Part shown: in pieces, positions 51,553 to 59,294 of the stretch | Numbering within the stretch: position 1 is the stretch's first letter | Layout of the letters: each line of letters opens with the position of its first letter | Origin: a virus | Reading direction: 5' to 3' (one strand) | Virus record (IMG/VR): IMGVR_UViG_3300049846_001393 | Span: 1 to 64,000 of that record | DNA: 64,000 nucleotides | The notes under the pieces: model-generated | Databases searched by the model: none | The model's input: only the letters and a program-made list of their open reading frames with translations | Told to the model about the DNA's origin: nothing | Position numbers and translations under genes: made by a program

Positions 51553-52295
51553 AGCGGATCTTTCGCTTTCAAAGTTTTCAAAATGTAAGAATGAGTTCTA
51601 TCAATCTCTGGAGATTGCTTTCTCCAATCTGAAACAGGGTTGACTGTGTTATATACATATAAAGGAATATCTATATATTTGTATCTTCCACCAGCAAGTT
51701 CAAGACAAGGAATCATTACAGCAGTATCACCAGCACACTTAAACCAAGAACCATCTGGCCAAGTAAAATCAGACTCATCTAAATTTTTGAAAAGCAAATA
51801 CTTAACTGTTCTAAGATGATTAAAAAGAATCCCATGTTTATAAGCAGACTTTCTATAGGAGTTCGCCAAAACAACTTCTCTTGGATAAGGAGCTGGTTGA
51901 GGGCAGGTTTTTGAATATGGCTCTGTTACATAATTTCCATAAGTCATCAAGTAATTACCAGAACTATAAACCGCTTCCAGCCTTTTTAGAACATTTCTAT
52001 TTATAAGCCAATCGTCACCATCAACCCAAACAATAACATCATCATCTTCGGGCTCTAGCTTTGAGATTGCTTCTACTTGAGAATATAAAGCCCCTTTATT
52101 ATTTTTATGAAGGATGCTTAACCAGCCATGCTCTTCACAAAAAGACCTTATAAAAGGCCACTGGTTTCTATCAGTAGAAGCATCATCAACAACACATACA
52201 TTATAATTCGTATATGACTGATCAGCGATAGAAGCCAGCGTCTTAGGAAGCCAATCCATAGAATTATAACTTGCTACAACTATCTGAAACTTCAT
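51549..52295 (-). CDS. GT2-family glycosyltransferase
   Basis: A 248-residue GT-A enzyme. FQIVVASYNSMDWLPKTLASIADQSY is the classic GT2 N-terminus. VVDDASTD binds the nucleotide sugar, and VIVWVDGDDWL contains the DxD metal motif. The C-terminal half has SWFKCAGDTAVMIPCLELAG, an acceptor-side D. Coupled ATGA junctions on both sides. It adds one sugar in an unknown glycan. Confidence 0.85.
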   Translation of the reverse strand: MKFQIVVASYNSMDWLPKTLASIADQSYTNYNVCVVDDASTDRNQWPFIRSFCEEHGWLSILHKNNKGALYSQVEAISKLEPEDDDVIVWVDGDDWLINRNVLKRLEAVYSSGNYLMTYGNYVTEPYSKTCPQPAPYPREVVLANSYRKSAYKHGILFNHLRTVKYLLFKNLDESDFTWPDGSWFKCAGDTAVMIPCLELAGGRYKYIDIPLYVYNTVNPVSDWRKQSPEIDRTHSYILKTLKAKDPL

Positions 52296-52936
52296 TAGTC
52301 AATTCTCTTTTTTCCATGAAAAATTCCGCCATAAATATGATTAGGATATTTATGTGGAATAATTGTAACTTCAAAAAAGGCTCCAAGATATCTAACCCAA
52401 TCACCCCATCTTGGATCTGGACCATGAAACTCTCCAGTAATTCTTTCAACTTTCATCAAAGACTCTGGAGAAGCATTCAAAATAATATCTACCTCAGCGC
52501 CTTCAACATCAATCTTTAGAATATCGATAACTGAAAAAGATTCCGTAAGTTCATCAAAAGAAATTGACTCTACAGCAATAGAGTTTTCCCCTGACTGCAC
52601 AGCAGTTCCACCGCAATCAGCAACGATACTCACTCCATTAGAGTCAGACCAAACTGCCTTATTTATCAAGTTGATATTAGAAATATGTCCACAGTTTTTT
52701 TCTAAGACAGAAAAGTTGTCTGGCTCAGGCTCAACAGAAGTAACAGAACAGTTAGGAAACTTTCTAACAATTCTCGAAGAGAACGCACCAATATTTGCAC
52801 CAATATCTAAAACAATAGAAACATCATTCATAGTTTCAATTTCATAAACATCATGCAAAAAGATTTCATTTAAAACAAATTCATCTGAAGTTTCTGGCCT
52901 ATAATAAAGATCGCTTCTCTCATCAAGTTCTAACAT
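52295..52936 (-). CDS. FkbM-family methyltransferase
   Basis: A ~213-residue methyltransferase. IVLDIGANIGAFSSRI is motif I, SVTSVEPEPDNF ends strand 2, and VIDILKIDVEGAEVDIIL is the FkbM signature (KIDVEGAE). Start ATG 52936 has GGAG nine bases upstream; the frame is open to 52957. FkbM enzymes methylate hydroxyls on sugars and polyketides. A second FkbM gene overlaps just upstream, so two different positions or sugars may be methylated. Confidence 0.85.
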   Translation of the reverse strand: MLELDERSDLYYRPETSDEFVLNEIFLHDVYEIETMNDVSIVLDIGANIGAFSSRIVRKFPNCSVTSVEPEPDNFSVLEKNCGHISNINLINKAVWSDSNGVSIVADCGGTAVQSGENSIAVESISFDELTESFSVIDILKIDVEGAEVDIILNASPESLMKVERITGEFHGPDPRWGDWVRYLGAFFEVTIIPHKYPNHIYGGIFHGKKRID

Positions 52937-53522
52937 AAAAAGCATCTCCCCATCCAAACGGAGTCATTTCTGTAAGAACACGATCAAAATCTTTTAAGAA
53001 GTCATCCAGATCAGAAATCAAACAACAACCCTCATAGAGTTCATTCTCATTAACTTCTGTGTAAATGTAATCAACATTATCAAGCAAAGAACCCATACCC
53101 TTTAGTGCAAGAAGTTCTGCCCCCTGAATATCTAGGTTCAGAAAGTTGAACTCTTTTTCGATTCCAAGGTTTTCAATCTTATACATAGTTACAGTTCTAG
53201 AAGAAACATATTCAACTTCTGGGTGAACCTCAGCGTGAGTTCCCAATTCAAGAATAGAACTTGACTGTCCATTATTGGCTTCGTGGAATGTAACCTCTTT
53301 ACCAGTCTCGTCCCCGACGACAGCACAAATAACAGTATGAGAAGTTGGTACGATTTTTCTGATCTTGTCAGCCCTTCTTGGATCTGCCTCAACCCAAACC
53401 ACATCACTGACCTTATTGTGCTGGTAAATATCTACTTCTTCAGCAAGGTGACCTCCAACATGGAGAACGCCAGTGACTGGAGTATCAAAGAATCTTGACA
53501 AATCCTGCCAATCAATCAACAT
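52923..53522 (-). CDS. FkbM-family methyltransferase
   Basis: A 199-residue methyltransferase. GVLHVGGHLAEEVDIY replaces the usual DVGAN loop, DVVWVEADPRRADKI is strand 2, and FNFLNLDIQGAELLALKG is the FkbM (LDIQGAE) signature. ATG overlaps the GT11 stop by 11 bp. It differs enough from the neighbouring FkbM protein to be an independent acquisition rather than a fresh duplication. O-methylation of a sugar is the likely role. Confidence 0.85.
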   Translation of the reverse strand: MLIDWQDLSRFFDTPVTGVLHVGGHLAEEVDIYQHNKVSDVVWVEADPRRADKIRKIVPTSHTVICAVVGDETGKEVTFHEANNGQSSSILELGTHAEVHPEVEYVSSRTVTMYKIENLGIEKEFNFLNLDIQGAELLALKGMGSLLDNVDYIYTEVNENELYEGCCLISDLDDFLKDFDRVLTEMTPFGWGDAFYVRT

Positions 53523-54318
53523 TTTTTTCAGTCCAATCTGAAGGAATCATCCTTCTCCAAGGGATATGCCTAACTGCAGGATCTGTGCCAAACCAGCGGG
53601 ATGGGTAGAAACCTTTTTTGCTTTCAGAAAGAAATGCTCCCCACCAAGAAAAAGTTGAGTTAGCAATTATGTGCTGCTTACACATAGCCATGCTGAATAG
53701 ATCAAGATAGTCAGAGGGTTCGCCCAATCTATCCGCAACCTCAACTGGTCTTGGAGTTCCTTTAAAGAAAATAACTTTACCAGAATCAACTAGATTCGAA
53801 GTAAACTCATCTGTCTTATAATTAAATATTACTTGCTTTATTGAATCAGAAAAAACATAAAATACTGTTTCTGGATCGGACGAAAGAGCATCCTGCATTG
53901 CAGATGAATAATATTGCATTGTTGGAATTGGAAAATGGTTTGGATGATTTAGATAATCTCCAAGACGATGATGAATAGAACAACCGTGAGACTTCATTGA
54001 CTCAGCGTTGTCTCCAACATATTCAAGCGTATCATTGAGTGCCCTATCCGAAGGTTGGAAAATTGACCAGATGTAAGAATTAATCTGCTGCCAATAGTGT
54101 AGTTCTTGGTAATACTCAAATCCACCATCAATAGAATCATCTGAAGCAGTTGCAAAAAGAGAATCTGGAACTGAGAAGAACGGTCGATATTCCCAACTTG
54201 GAACAACAACACCATTACCACCGTTGCGATCAGCCTCTCCCAATGTCCAAGCAATCTGCCACAACTGATTACCAAGTCTTCCAGCTAAACCAAGATTTTT
54301 GAAACTAAATTCTCTCAT
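53512..54318 (-). CDS. GT11 alpha-1,2-fucosyltransferase-like enzyme
   Basis: A ~268-residue enzyme of the GT11 (alpha-1,2-fucosyltransferase) type. GLAGRLGNQLWQIA is the family's GRxGNQLFQ start, SIHHRLGDYL the HxRxGDY donor-binding block, and IIANSTFSWWGAFLS the NSSFSWWGAWL block. GT11 enzymes normally use GDP-L-fucose. GDP-L-galactose differs only at C6, so the epimerase in the same operon could supply the donor. Start ATG 54318 or 54330, both overlapping the upstream gene. No fucose-synthesis genes (gmd/fcl) are seen here. Confidence 0.85.
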   Translation of the reverse strand: MREFSFKNLGLAGRLGNQLWQIAWTLGEADRNGGNGVVVPSWEYRPFFSVPDSLFATASDDSIDGGFEYYQELHYWQQINSYIWSIFQPSDRALNDTLEYVGDNAESMKSHGCSIHHRLGDYLNHPNHFPIPTMQYYSSAMQDALSSDPETVFYVFSDSIKQVIFNYKTDEFTSNLVDSGKVIFFKGTPRPVEVADRLGEPSDYLDLFSMAMCKQHIIANSTFSWWGAFLSESKKGFYPSRWFGTDPAVRHIPWRRMIPSDWTEKNVD

Positions 54319-54967
54319 CAGACCAACCATATCTTAATGCATAATCTTTATTAAAAAGATTCCTATTTCTTATCTCATCTGCAGTATTAAAATCTGAATC
54401 ACCTCTGGGATGCCATAAGTGGCATACGTGCGATCCACATCTCAAATGCTTACCAATTGTATTATCTAGTTTTAATCTGAAGGCTACGTCTTCCCAGCCC
54501 CAACCCCTAAATCTTTCATCATAAAAACCAGCATCATTATACATATCTCTAGTTAATACTAACGCACCAGCCCAAGAAAGTATTTTAAAATCAAACTCTA
54601 AATTGTCTTCATCTTCACAAATTGACAAATCTTTTGATATAAATATTTTCTCAGTAAAGTCTTTTGTTAAATTATAATAATTCTGGTATGGTATTACCCA
54701 AGTGTTTTTATCTTTTACAAGCTGTATAGCATCGAGAATTGCGTCCATGCTCACCCAAGTATCAGCATCAAGAATAACAAGAAACTCTCCTTTGGCCTGA
54801 AGGAAGGCGTTGTTGCGGGCTCTTGATCTGTTCATGGACTGCTCATAGTCGTAACCAACGACTAACTCGCAATCATTAGATGATTTAACATAATCTTTGA
54901 TTAGGTTAAAAGACTGCAGTCGATATTTATCTTTTGTGTCATTCCATGGAATTATAAAAGAAATCAT
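54305..54967 (-). CDS. GT-A glycosyltransferase with GWGWED motif
   Basis: A 220-residue glycosyltransferase. ISFIIPWNDTKDKYRLQSF starts the GT-A fold, RARNNAFLQAKGEFLVILDADTWV holds the DxD metal motif, and FDERFRGWGWEDVAFRLKL is the galactosyltransferase-type (Glyco_transf_7C-like) acceptor/catalytic block with its ED. It belongs to the polypeptide GalNAc/galactosyltransferase-like group of inverting or retaining enzymes. The sugar is not predictable from sequence. Confidence 0.8.
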   Translation of the reverse strand: MISFIIPWNDTKDKYRLQSFNLIKDYVKSSNDCELVVGYDYEQSMNRSRARNNAFLQAKGEFLVILDADTWVSMDAILDAIQLVKDKNTWVIPYQNYYNLTKDFTEKIFISKDLSICEDEDNLEFDFKILSWAGALVLTRDMYNDAGFYDERFRGWGWEDVAFRLKLDNTIGKHLRCGSHVCHLWHPRGDSDFNTADEIRNRNLFNKDYALRYGWSDERI

Positions 54968-54970
54968 GTT

Positions 54971-55597
54971 TTAATCCAAATAAACGTTTTTTATAGTTCT
55001 TGAAAAAGGCTTATATTCTGAAACTATCTGTGAATATACCTTTGAATGTAAAGAATGATCTGTATTTCTACTACCTTCACGAACACCAATGCAATAAATA
55101 GCTTTTTCAACTACTTTAATATTTGAATTAGCATTACATATAAGATTAAGAAAAAGTTCCCAATCTTCTAAAATTGGATACTCTTTGAAACCACCGACTT
55201 TTATAAAGTCATATCTAGAAACCATCGATCCAATAACACAACTATTAGAAGTGAAAATGTCTCTGTTCGGAATAACAGATGGAGCTGGATCAGCTTCTCC
55301 AGATTCGTAGAAACCCATAGTCATTGGCTTAAAAATTATTGGACCATGAGAAACGTCTAATGCGTTATGCATTGCAATCAAATAATCTTCATGCAAAAAA
55401 TCATCAGCATCTAAGAAAACAATAAAGTCAGCATTAGACATTTTTGCTCCACGATTCCTTGCCTTAGCTAAAGAATCTGAGTGGACAGAAATGACATTAT
55501 TAAGACCTTCAAGAGTTGACATCGAATGACAAAGATCTGAGTTCTTGTCCTCCCAGTCTTTCGAACCAAATGTTCCAACAACAATATCAATCAACAT
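54971..55597 (-). CDS. GT2-family glycosyltransferase
   Basis: A 208-residue GT-A enzyme. LIDIVVGTFGSKDW begins the fold, SLAKARNRGAKMSNADFIVFLDADDFL gives the RN..A and DxD motifs, and FKEYPILEDWELFLNLI holds the acidic catalytic ED. It is short for GT2, so it is probably a soluble single-domain enzyme without a membrane anchor. Starts by overlapping the next gene's stop; 3 bp before the following gene. Confidence 0.82.
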   Translation of the reverse strand: MLIDIVVGTFGSKDWEDKNSDLCHSMSTLEGLNNVISVHSDSLAKARNRGAKMSNADFIVFLDADDFLHEDYLIAMHNALDVSHGPIIFKPMTMGFYESGEADPAPSVIPNRDIFTSNSCVIGSMVSRYDFIKVGGFKEYPILEDWELFLNLICNANSNIKVVEKAIYCIGVREGSRNTDHSLHSKVYSQIVSEYKPFSRTIKNVYLD

Positions 55598-56297
55598 TTA
55601 AACCAACAACATTCGGATACTTTTCATACTTGCCATCAGAAAGTATGGATTTTATATGTGAAATGCTATGACCAGGTCTAGAAATATATCTGTTATATTT
55701 CTCTAAACGATCAGACTCTTTAGCATACCCAAAATGCAACATCTTAATATCATACTGATTTGCTGGATTGCCCCTAGCATAAAGAGGCTCAGAACCGCAG
55801 CCCATAGAAGCAGCCGGCCAAGAAGCGTTTCCCTGGAACCTAAAAAATCTAGGAGAACAGATGCTATCCCAATAAGGATCTACCCTTACTGATAGCGAGT
55901 CGCCATCGACACCAAAAACCTCAAGAAAATGAATCTTCACAGAATCACTACCCAGTTCAGTGCACTTAAGAAGTGAATCGTGCAGCGGGAGACCAGAGTA
56001 TAAAAACTCGTCTGCATCAAATGCGAGAACCCAGTCCTCTTCAGAAGGACTCAGCAAATCTTCAAAGTATGTCCATGCCTGCGATCTAAACATGCTTTCG
56101 TTTTCAAGAAAGGATGGAGATGAATCAGGTCTGACCGCAACGGTTGCAAAGTCAGAAGCAATATTCACAGAATCATCAGTAGATCTATCATCAAAAATAA
56201 AAATTTCATCAAGAAAAGAAGAAGACCATTCAAGACATTCTTTCAGATATCTATCCGACTCATTCTTCATAACCATGAGTCCATAAATTTTAGTCAT
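55587..56297 (-). CDS. GT2-like glycosyltransferase
   Basis: A 236-residue enzyme of the Glyco_tranf_2_4 type. IYGLMVMKNESDRYLKECLEW is the characteristic start, IFIFDDRSTDDS the nucleotide-binding part, and EDWVLAFDADEFLY the DxD. A downstream SPRFFRF and HFGY are typical of this subgroup. It overlaps genes on both sides. Confidence 0.82.
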   Translation of the reverse strand: MTKIYGLMVMKNESDRYLKECLEWSSSFLDEIFIFDDRSTDDSVNIASDFATVAVRPDSSPSFLENESMFRSQAWTYFEDLLSPSEEDWVLAFDADEFLYSGLPLHDSLLKCTELGSDSVKIHFLEVFGVDGDSLSVRVDPYWDSICSPRFFRFQGNASWPAASMGCGSEPLYARGNPANQYDIKMLHFGYAKESDRLEKYNRYISRPGHSISHIKSILSDGKYEKYPNVVGLNVD

Positions 56298-57063
56298 GAT
56301 CTATACCATGGGCTTCACAAAATTCAACAAAAATCTTCTTTGCCTCACCCATCCTTGAATCAACTTCACCGCCAACAGGGGACGACTTATGCCATTCATG
56401 AATCATCTCAGCATTACCAAGGTACCAAACCTCTTTACCATGAGCCTGTGCGTGATAGGCGCAACCGGTTTCCTCATAGTAATGCTGCGTTGGAAGAAAG
56501 GCCCCAATTACATCTGGAAACATTGATGCATAAATGCTACAATTTGTTAATTCAGACCAAAGATCTCTTTTGATAAAAAATGCTGACCCAGAAACTGTAA
56601 CAGCCTTACGATCAAAGCGTAGCTCTTGGAGTCTTGGTGATCTCCAACCATTATGCTGTGGCTTTTCTAGCGTTCCAAAGATACCACCATGAGTTGCTCT
56701 AAAAGTTGAGTCGTACTGCAATGGGCCAACAATACCAACATCTGGATTTGAGTCCAAAAAATCTACACAGTAGTCAACACATTCATTATCAACAAATCTT
56801 GTGTCAGAATTAAAGAAGGCTAGAACATCTGCATCAGAGTTAAATCCAGCATAGTTGCAAGCCAAAGCATATCCAAGATTCCAGTCTGATCTAACCGACC
56901 AAGCATCTGACGGAATTTTTAAGTCATCAAAACCATCTTCAGAATCTACATCAATAATAGTTAGATGGCTTTCTGTTTTTGGTTTAAACTGCTCATAAGA
57001 ATCAATGAAAGCCTGAAGTAGATCATAAGTTCTATAATTTATGACAGAAATTTCTACTTTCAA
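56290..57063 (-). CDS. GT2 glycosyltransferase (rhamnosyltransferase-like)
   Basis: A ~257-residue GT-A enzyme. VEISVINYRTYDLLQAFIDSYEQ is the N-terminus, WNLGYALACNYAGFNSDADVLAFFNSDTRF has the N.G...A.N and DxD-type (NSD) motifs of rhamnosyltransferase-like GT2s, and VSGSAFFIKRDLWSEL and YYEETGCAYHAQ form the acceptor part. Start TTG 57063 has AAGG eight bases upstream; the frame is open to a GTG at 57072. Confidence 0.82.
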   Translation of the reverse strand: MKVEISVINYRTYDLLQAFIDSYEQFKPKTESHLTIIDVDSEDGFDDLKIPSDAWSVRSDWNLGYALACNYAGFNSDADVLAFFNSDTRFVDNECVDYCVDFLDSNPDVGIVGPLQYDSTFRATHGGIFGTLEKPQHNGWRSPRLQELRFDRKAVTVSGSAFFIKRDLWSELTNCSIYASMFPDVIGAFLPTQHYYEETGCAYHAQAHGKEVWYLGNAEMIHEWHKSSPVGGEVDSRMGEAKKIFVEFCEAHGIDHD

Positions 57064-57767
57064 AATCCACACCTTTTATCAATCACAGTAATCATATTTT
57101 TACTCATAACATGCTTATTGCTAACTTTTCCGTCCCAAATGAGTTTTCCACCAGCGGCCTTAACGTTTGCGGACCATCCAAGATCTTCACCGTTCTTGTG
57201 CCAAGAATAGTCAATATTATAAGCAAATGGTTTCATCAATTTTGCAGCCATAATAATATCAACAGTTGCGATATCGTCAGTATCTCTTCTATAAAATCTT
57301 ACCATGTCGCCATCTGACCAATACCCCATGCTTGGATGAACCCTTGTTGTTTCTGACATATAGCACTTCATTCCAACAGCACAAGCATCGGTATGCACAC
57401 TTAAAGCAGACAATGCAGATGTGATTGCAGTTTCAGCCAAGAGGATATCTGAATCTAGACTCAAGAAAAGATCTGGAGCATACTCACGAACACCAGCAAG
57501 AAGTTCGTTTCTTAGATATGTCATATGAGAATATCTAGAGTCATTCCATCTTCTTTTATCTTCTCTTAGGTCTTCATCAATAACTCTTACTATAGAGTTT
57601 TCTAGAGAAGATAGATCGTTTAGATCCTTCTTGTTCTTATTTCCTGCAACAAAAATAAACTGAAAATCGGAGATTCCAGCATTAAAGCAGGCAAGATTTA
57701 CATGATCAATCCACTTGTCAAGAATCCAACCCCTATCACTATATGGGCATCCAATTAAAAGTCTCAA
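57060..57767 (-). CDS. GT-A glycosyltransferase-like protein
   Basis: A ~235-residue glycosyltransferase. LRLLIGCPYSDRGWILDKWIDHV starts the fold, RNELLAGVREYAPDLFLSLDSDILLAE gives the RN and DxD motifs, and SWHKNGEDLGWSANVKAAGG is the acceptor/catalytic end. It resembles Anp1/GT2-like enzymes that act in chains. Start TTG 57767 overlaps the preceding stop (ATTTGA); the frame is open to TTG 57794. First glycosyltransferase of the island. Confidence 0.75.
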   Translation of the reverse strand: MRLLIGCPYSDRGWILDKWIDHVNLACFNAGISDFQFIFVAGNKNKKDLNDLSSLENSIVRVIDEDLREDKRRWNDSRYSHMTYLRNELLAGVREYAPDLFLSLDSDILLAETAITSALSALSVHTDACAVGMKCYMSETTRVHPSMGYWSDGDMVRFYRRDTDDIATVDIIMAAKLMKPFAYNIDYSWHKNGEDLGWSANVKAAGGKLIWDGKVSNKHVMSKNMITVIDKRCGF

Positions 57768-57988
57768 ATCTTTACCAATCTGTGAGAAGGGCAAACACGC
57801 TTTTCGTCCCCTGACTTTGGGACATATTCTTCACCGTATACAAGTGAAACTTTCTCAACCTGAACTGTCGCAAACTTTCCAGTAAAATTAACTATTTTAC
57901 CAAGATAAAAAGTTTGAGATGTATTAGTATTCGCAATTGCAATAACTTTAGAACCAAGATCAAGAATATTACCAAAAGCATCAAGCAT
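57764..57988 (-). CDS. Small KOW/SH3-like hypothetical protein
   Basis: A 74-residue beta-rich protein. The segment LGSKVIAIANTNTSQTFYLGKIVNFTGKFATVQVE has the G.KV......G.I....G..A.V pattern of small KOW/SH3-like barrels. No catalytic residues. It overlaps the RuvC-like gene and the first glycosyltransferase. Possibly a nucleic-acid-binding accessory to the resolvase. Confidence 0.5.
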   Translation of the reverse strand: MLDAFGNILDLGSKVIAIANTNTSQTFYLGKIVNFTGKFATVQVEKVSLVYGEEYVPKSGDEKRVCPSHRLVKI

Positions 57989-58427
57989 TCTCTTGGCCCC
58001 ACTTAGCCATCAAACAAGCTTCAGCCCTACCATGATCCTTTTTTCTTTTAAAAAGATCGCATGAAGATGGCCAAGTATCTATAGCCCTAGCTCTAGCCAT
58101 CTCCTTGTCAGAAGAAAGTCCCATAGATGCCTTCCATTTTCTAGGAGTAACATGCATTATTGGCAACTTCAACGCACCAAAAACTCCGAGTAAAGTTCCA
58201 TAAGACTGACCAAACTTGAAAGTTGATGCAACACCCTGACCTGGCATTGATCCAACTTTTTCAACAATGACAATATCTGGAGTGCCGTGCTTAATAACTA
58301 AATCAGATAGAGCAGCAGCATCAACCCTACCATCCATTACAGGCATATCTACTGCATCTAAGATATTGCCATCCATTACCCATGCAATGGCTCCAGAAAG
58401 GCCAGGGTCAACACCAACAACAAGCAT
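57981..58427 (-). CDS. RuvC-like Holliday junction resolvase
   Basis: A 148-residue RNase H-fold nuclease. LVVGVDPGLSGAIAWV is the first catalytic strand (Asp7), IVIVEKVGSMPGQGVASTFKFGQSYGTL supplies the Glu and the RuvC F..G...G helix, and KKDHGRAEACLMA near the C-terminus supplies the final acidic residue pair. RuvC-like phage resolvases cleave branched replication and recombination intermediates before packaging. ATG 58427 overlaps the upstream stop. Confidence 0.88.
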   Translation of the reverse strand: MLVVGVDPGLSGAIAWVMDGNILDAVDMPVMDGRVDAAALSDLVIKHGTPDIVIVEKVGSMPGQGVASTFKFGQSYGTLLGVFGALKLPIMHVTPRKWKASMGLSSDKEMARARAIDTWPSSCDLFKRKKDHGRAEACLMAKWGQENA

Positions 58428-58804
58428 CAGTCATCTTCCTCAAGAAGACTTTGAATCTCCTTCTTTACTTCCATAATCTTAAAAGTAGTTGCTCTATTTT
58501 TATTTTCAACATCAATATCAATTTTTGCAAGAACCATATTAAACTCTATCTTAATACAAGTACCATCATCTGAAAGGCTGATAGCATCAGGTAGCCAATC
58601 ATCTACAGTGTCATACATGACAGCAGTAGCTCTCTTAATTCTTTCAGTGATTGCTTCACGGTACTCTGGATTCATTTCAGAATATATCCTTTGAGAATTT
58701 ATTGTTCTTTCAAATTCAGTAAATCTTGACTCCCAAAGAAGTGCAGGAGTGATCGCATCAACAAAAATTTTTATATCAAAATCTTCTATTTCGAACTGTT
58801 CCAC
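58427..58804 (-). CDS. Hypothetical protein
   Basis: A 125-residue acidic protein, helical in the middle (SEMNPEYREAITERIKRATAVMYDTVDDWLPDAI), strand-like afterwards, ending LLEEDD. Start is GTG 58804 with no ribosome-binding site. A TATGAT sequence lies six bases upstream of the GTG, so the mRNA may be leaderless. Overlaps the RuvC-like gene (TGATG). Function unknown. Confidence 0.55.
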   Translation of the reverse strand: MEQFEIEDFDIKIFVDAITPALLWESRFTEFERTINSQRIYSEMNPEYREAITERIKRATAVMYDTVDDWLPDAISLSDDGTCIKIEFNMVLAKIDIDVENKNRATTFKIMEVKKEIQSLLEEDD

Positions 58805-58810
58805 TCAGCA

Positions 58811-58816
58811 ATCATA
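58811..58816 (-). promoter_or_regulatory. Candidate leaderless -10 element
   Basis: Minus-strand TATGAT is followed by six bases and then the GTG start of the 58427-58804 gene, the spacing expected when transcription begins at the start codon. The matching -35 (around GTTTAT, 17 bases further up) is poor. It lies just after the terminator at 58846-58863, so a new transcript must start nearby. Confidence 0.3.
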
Positions 58817-58845
58817 TTCGGAAAAATAGTCGTATAAACCCAAAA

Positions 58846-58863
58846 AGCCCGCCGAAGCGGGCT
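58846..58863 (-). terminator. Intrinsic terminator
   Basis: AGCCCGC (58846-58852) and GCGGGCT (58857-58863) form a 7-bp GC-rich stem. The minus-strand loop is TTCG, an exceptionally stable tetraloop, and a T-rich tract follows. It ends the transcript of the 58891-59229 gene. Confidence 0.85.
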
Positions 58864-58890
58864 AATCGGAGCTATTGCTAGTTTTAGCTT

Positions 58891-59229
58891 TTAATCTTCA
58901 TCATCCCAATTATCAACAATATCCTTTAGAGACTCAAGTTCAACCTCAAACTCAGTTGGGGCAGCACGCTTAAACTCTTTTTGGATTTCGTATGACTCTG
59001 GATTAAGAACCCTATCTGACCATGCAGAGTCTGATACAGTAAACATGGTACTCATGTATATCTTAACCTTACCCTCTTTAACCAGATTTGGAACTTCATC
59101 ATCATTGAAGTCCTCGTCCTCACCCTCGTCTGGGAAAACTGCAGCATCTACAGCGGTCATATGAATGCCGATACTTGACATAGCAGCTTCAACATCTTCA
59201 ATAACTGGTATAAGAAACTCGTGATCCAT
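58891..59229 (-). CDS. Hypothetical acidic protein, probably leaderless
   Basis: A ~112-residue very acidic protein. It begins DHEFLIPVIEDVEAAMSSIGIHMTAVDAAVF, has a DEGEDEDFNDDE run, and ends in an acidic WDDED. No family recognised; acidic DNA-mimic-like composition is noted but not proof of function. Start ATG 59229 lacks a ribosome-binding site. It coincides with the predicted transcription start of a near-consensus promoter (59236-59264). It is bounded downstream by the terminator at 58846-58863, so it is a monocistronic unit. Confidence 0.6.
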   Translation of the reverse strand: MDHEFLIPVIEDVEAAMSSIGIHMTAVDAAVFPDEGEDEDFNDDEVPNLVKEGKVKIYMSTMFTVSDSAWSDRVLNPESYEIQKEFKRAAPTEFEVELESLKDIVDNWDDED

Positions 59230-59235
59230 GCCACA

Positions 59236-59264
59236 ACAATACACCATGGGCGGCGGCGTGTCAA
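59236..59264 (-). promoter_or_regulatory. Near-consensus housekeeping promoter, leaderless geometry
   Basis: Minus strand TTGACA (59259-59264), a 17-base spacer, then TATTGT (59236-59241). Six bases later comes the ATG at 59229, where transcription should begin. The -35 and spacing are perfect for a primary sigma factor. The stretch around the -35 is GC-rich against an AT-rich background. This is the clearest host-type promoter I found and suggests early or constitutive expression. Confidence 0.75.
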
Positions 59265-59294
59265 GCAGCGCTCGGACCTCAAATGAGCATTTGG

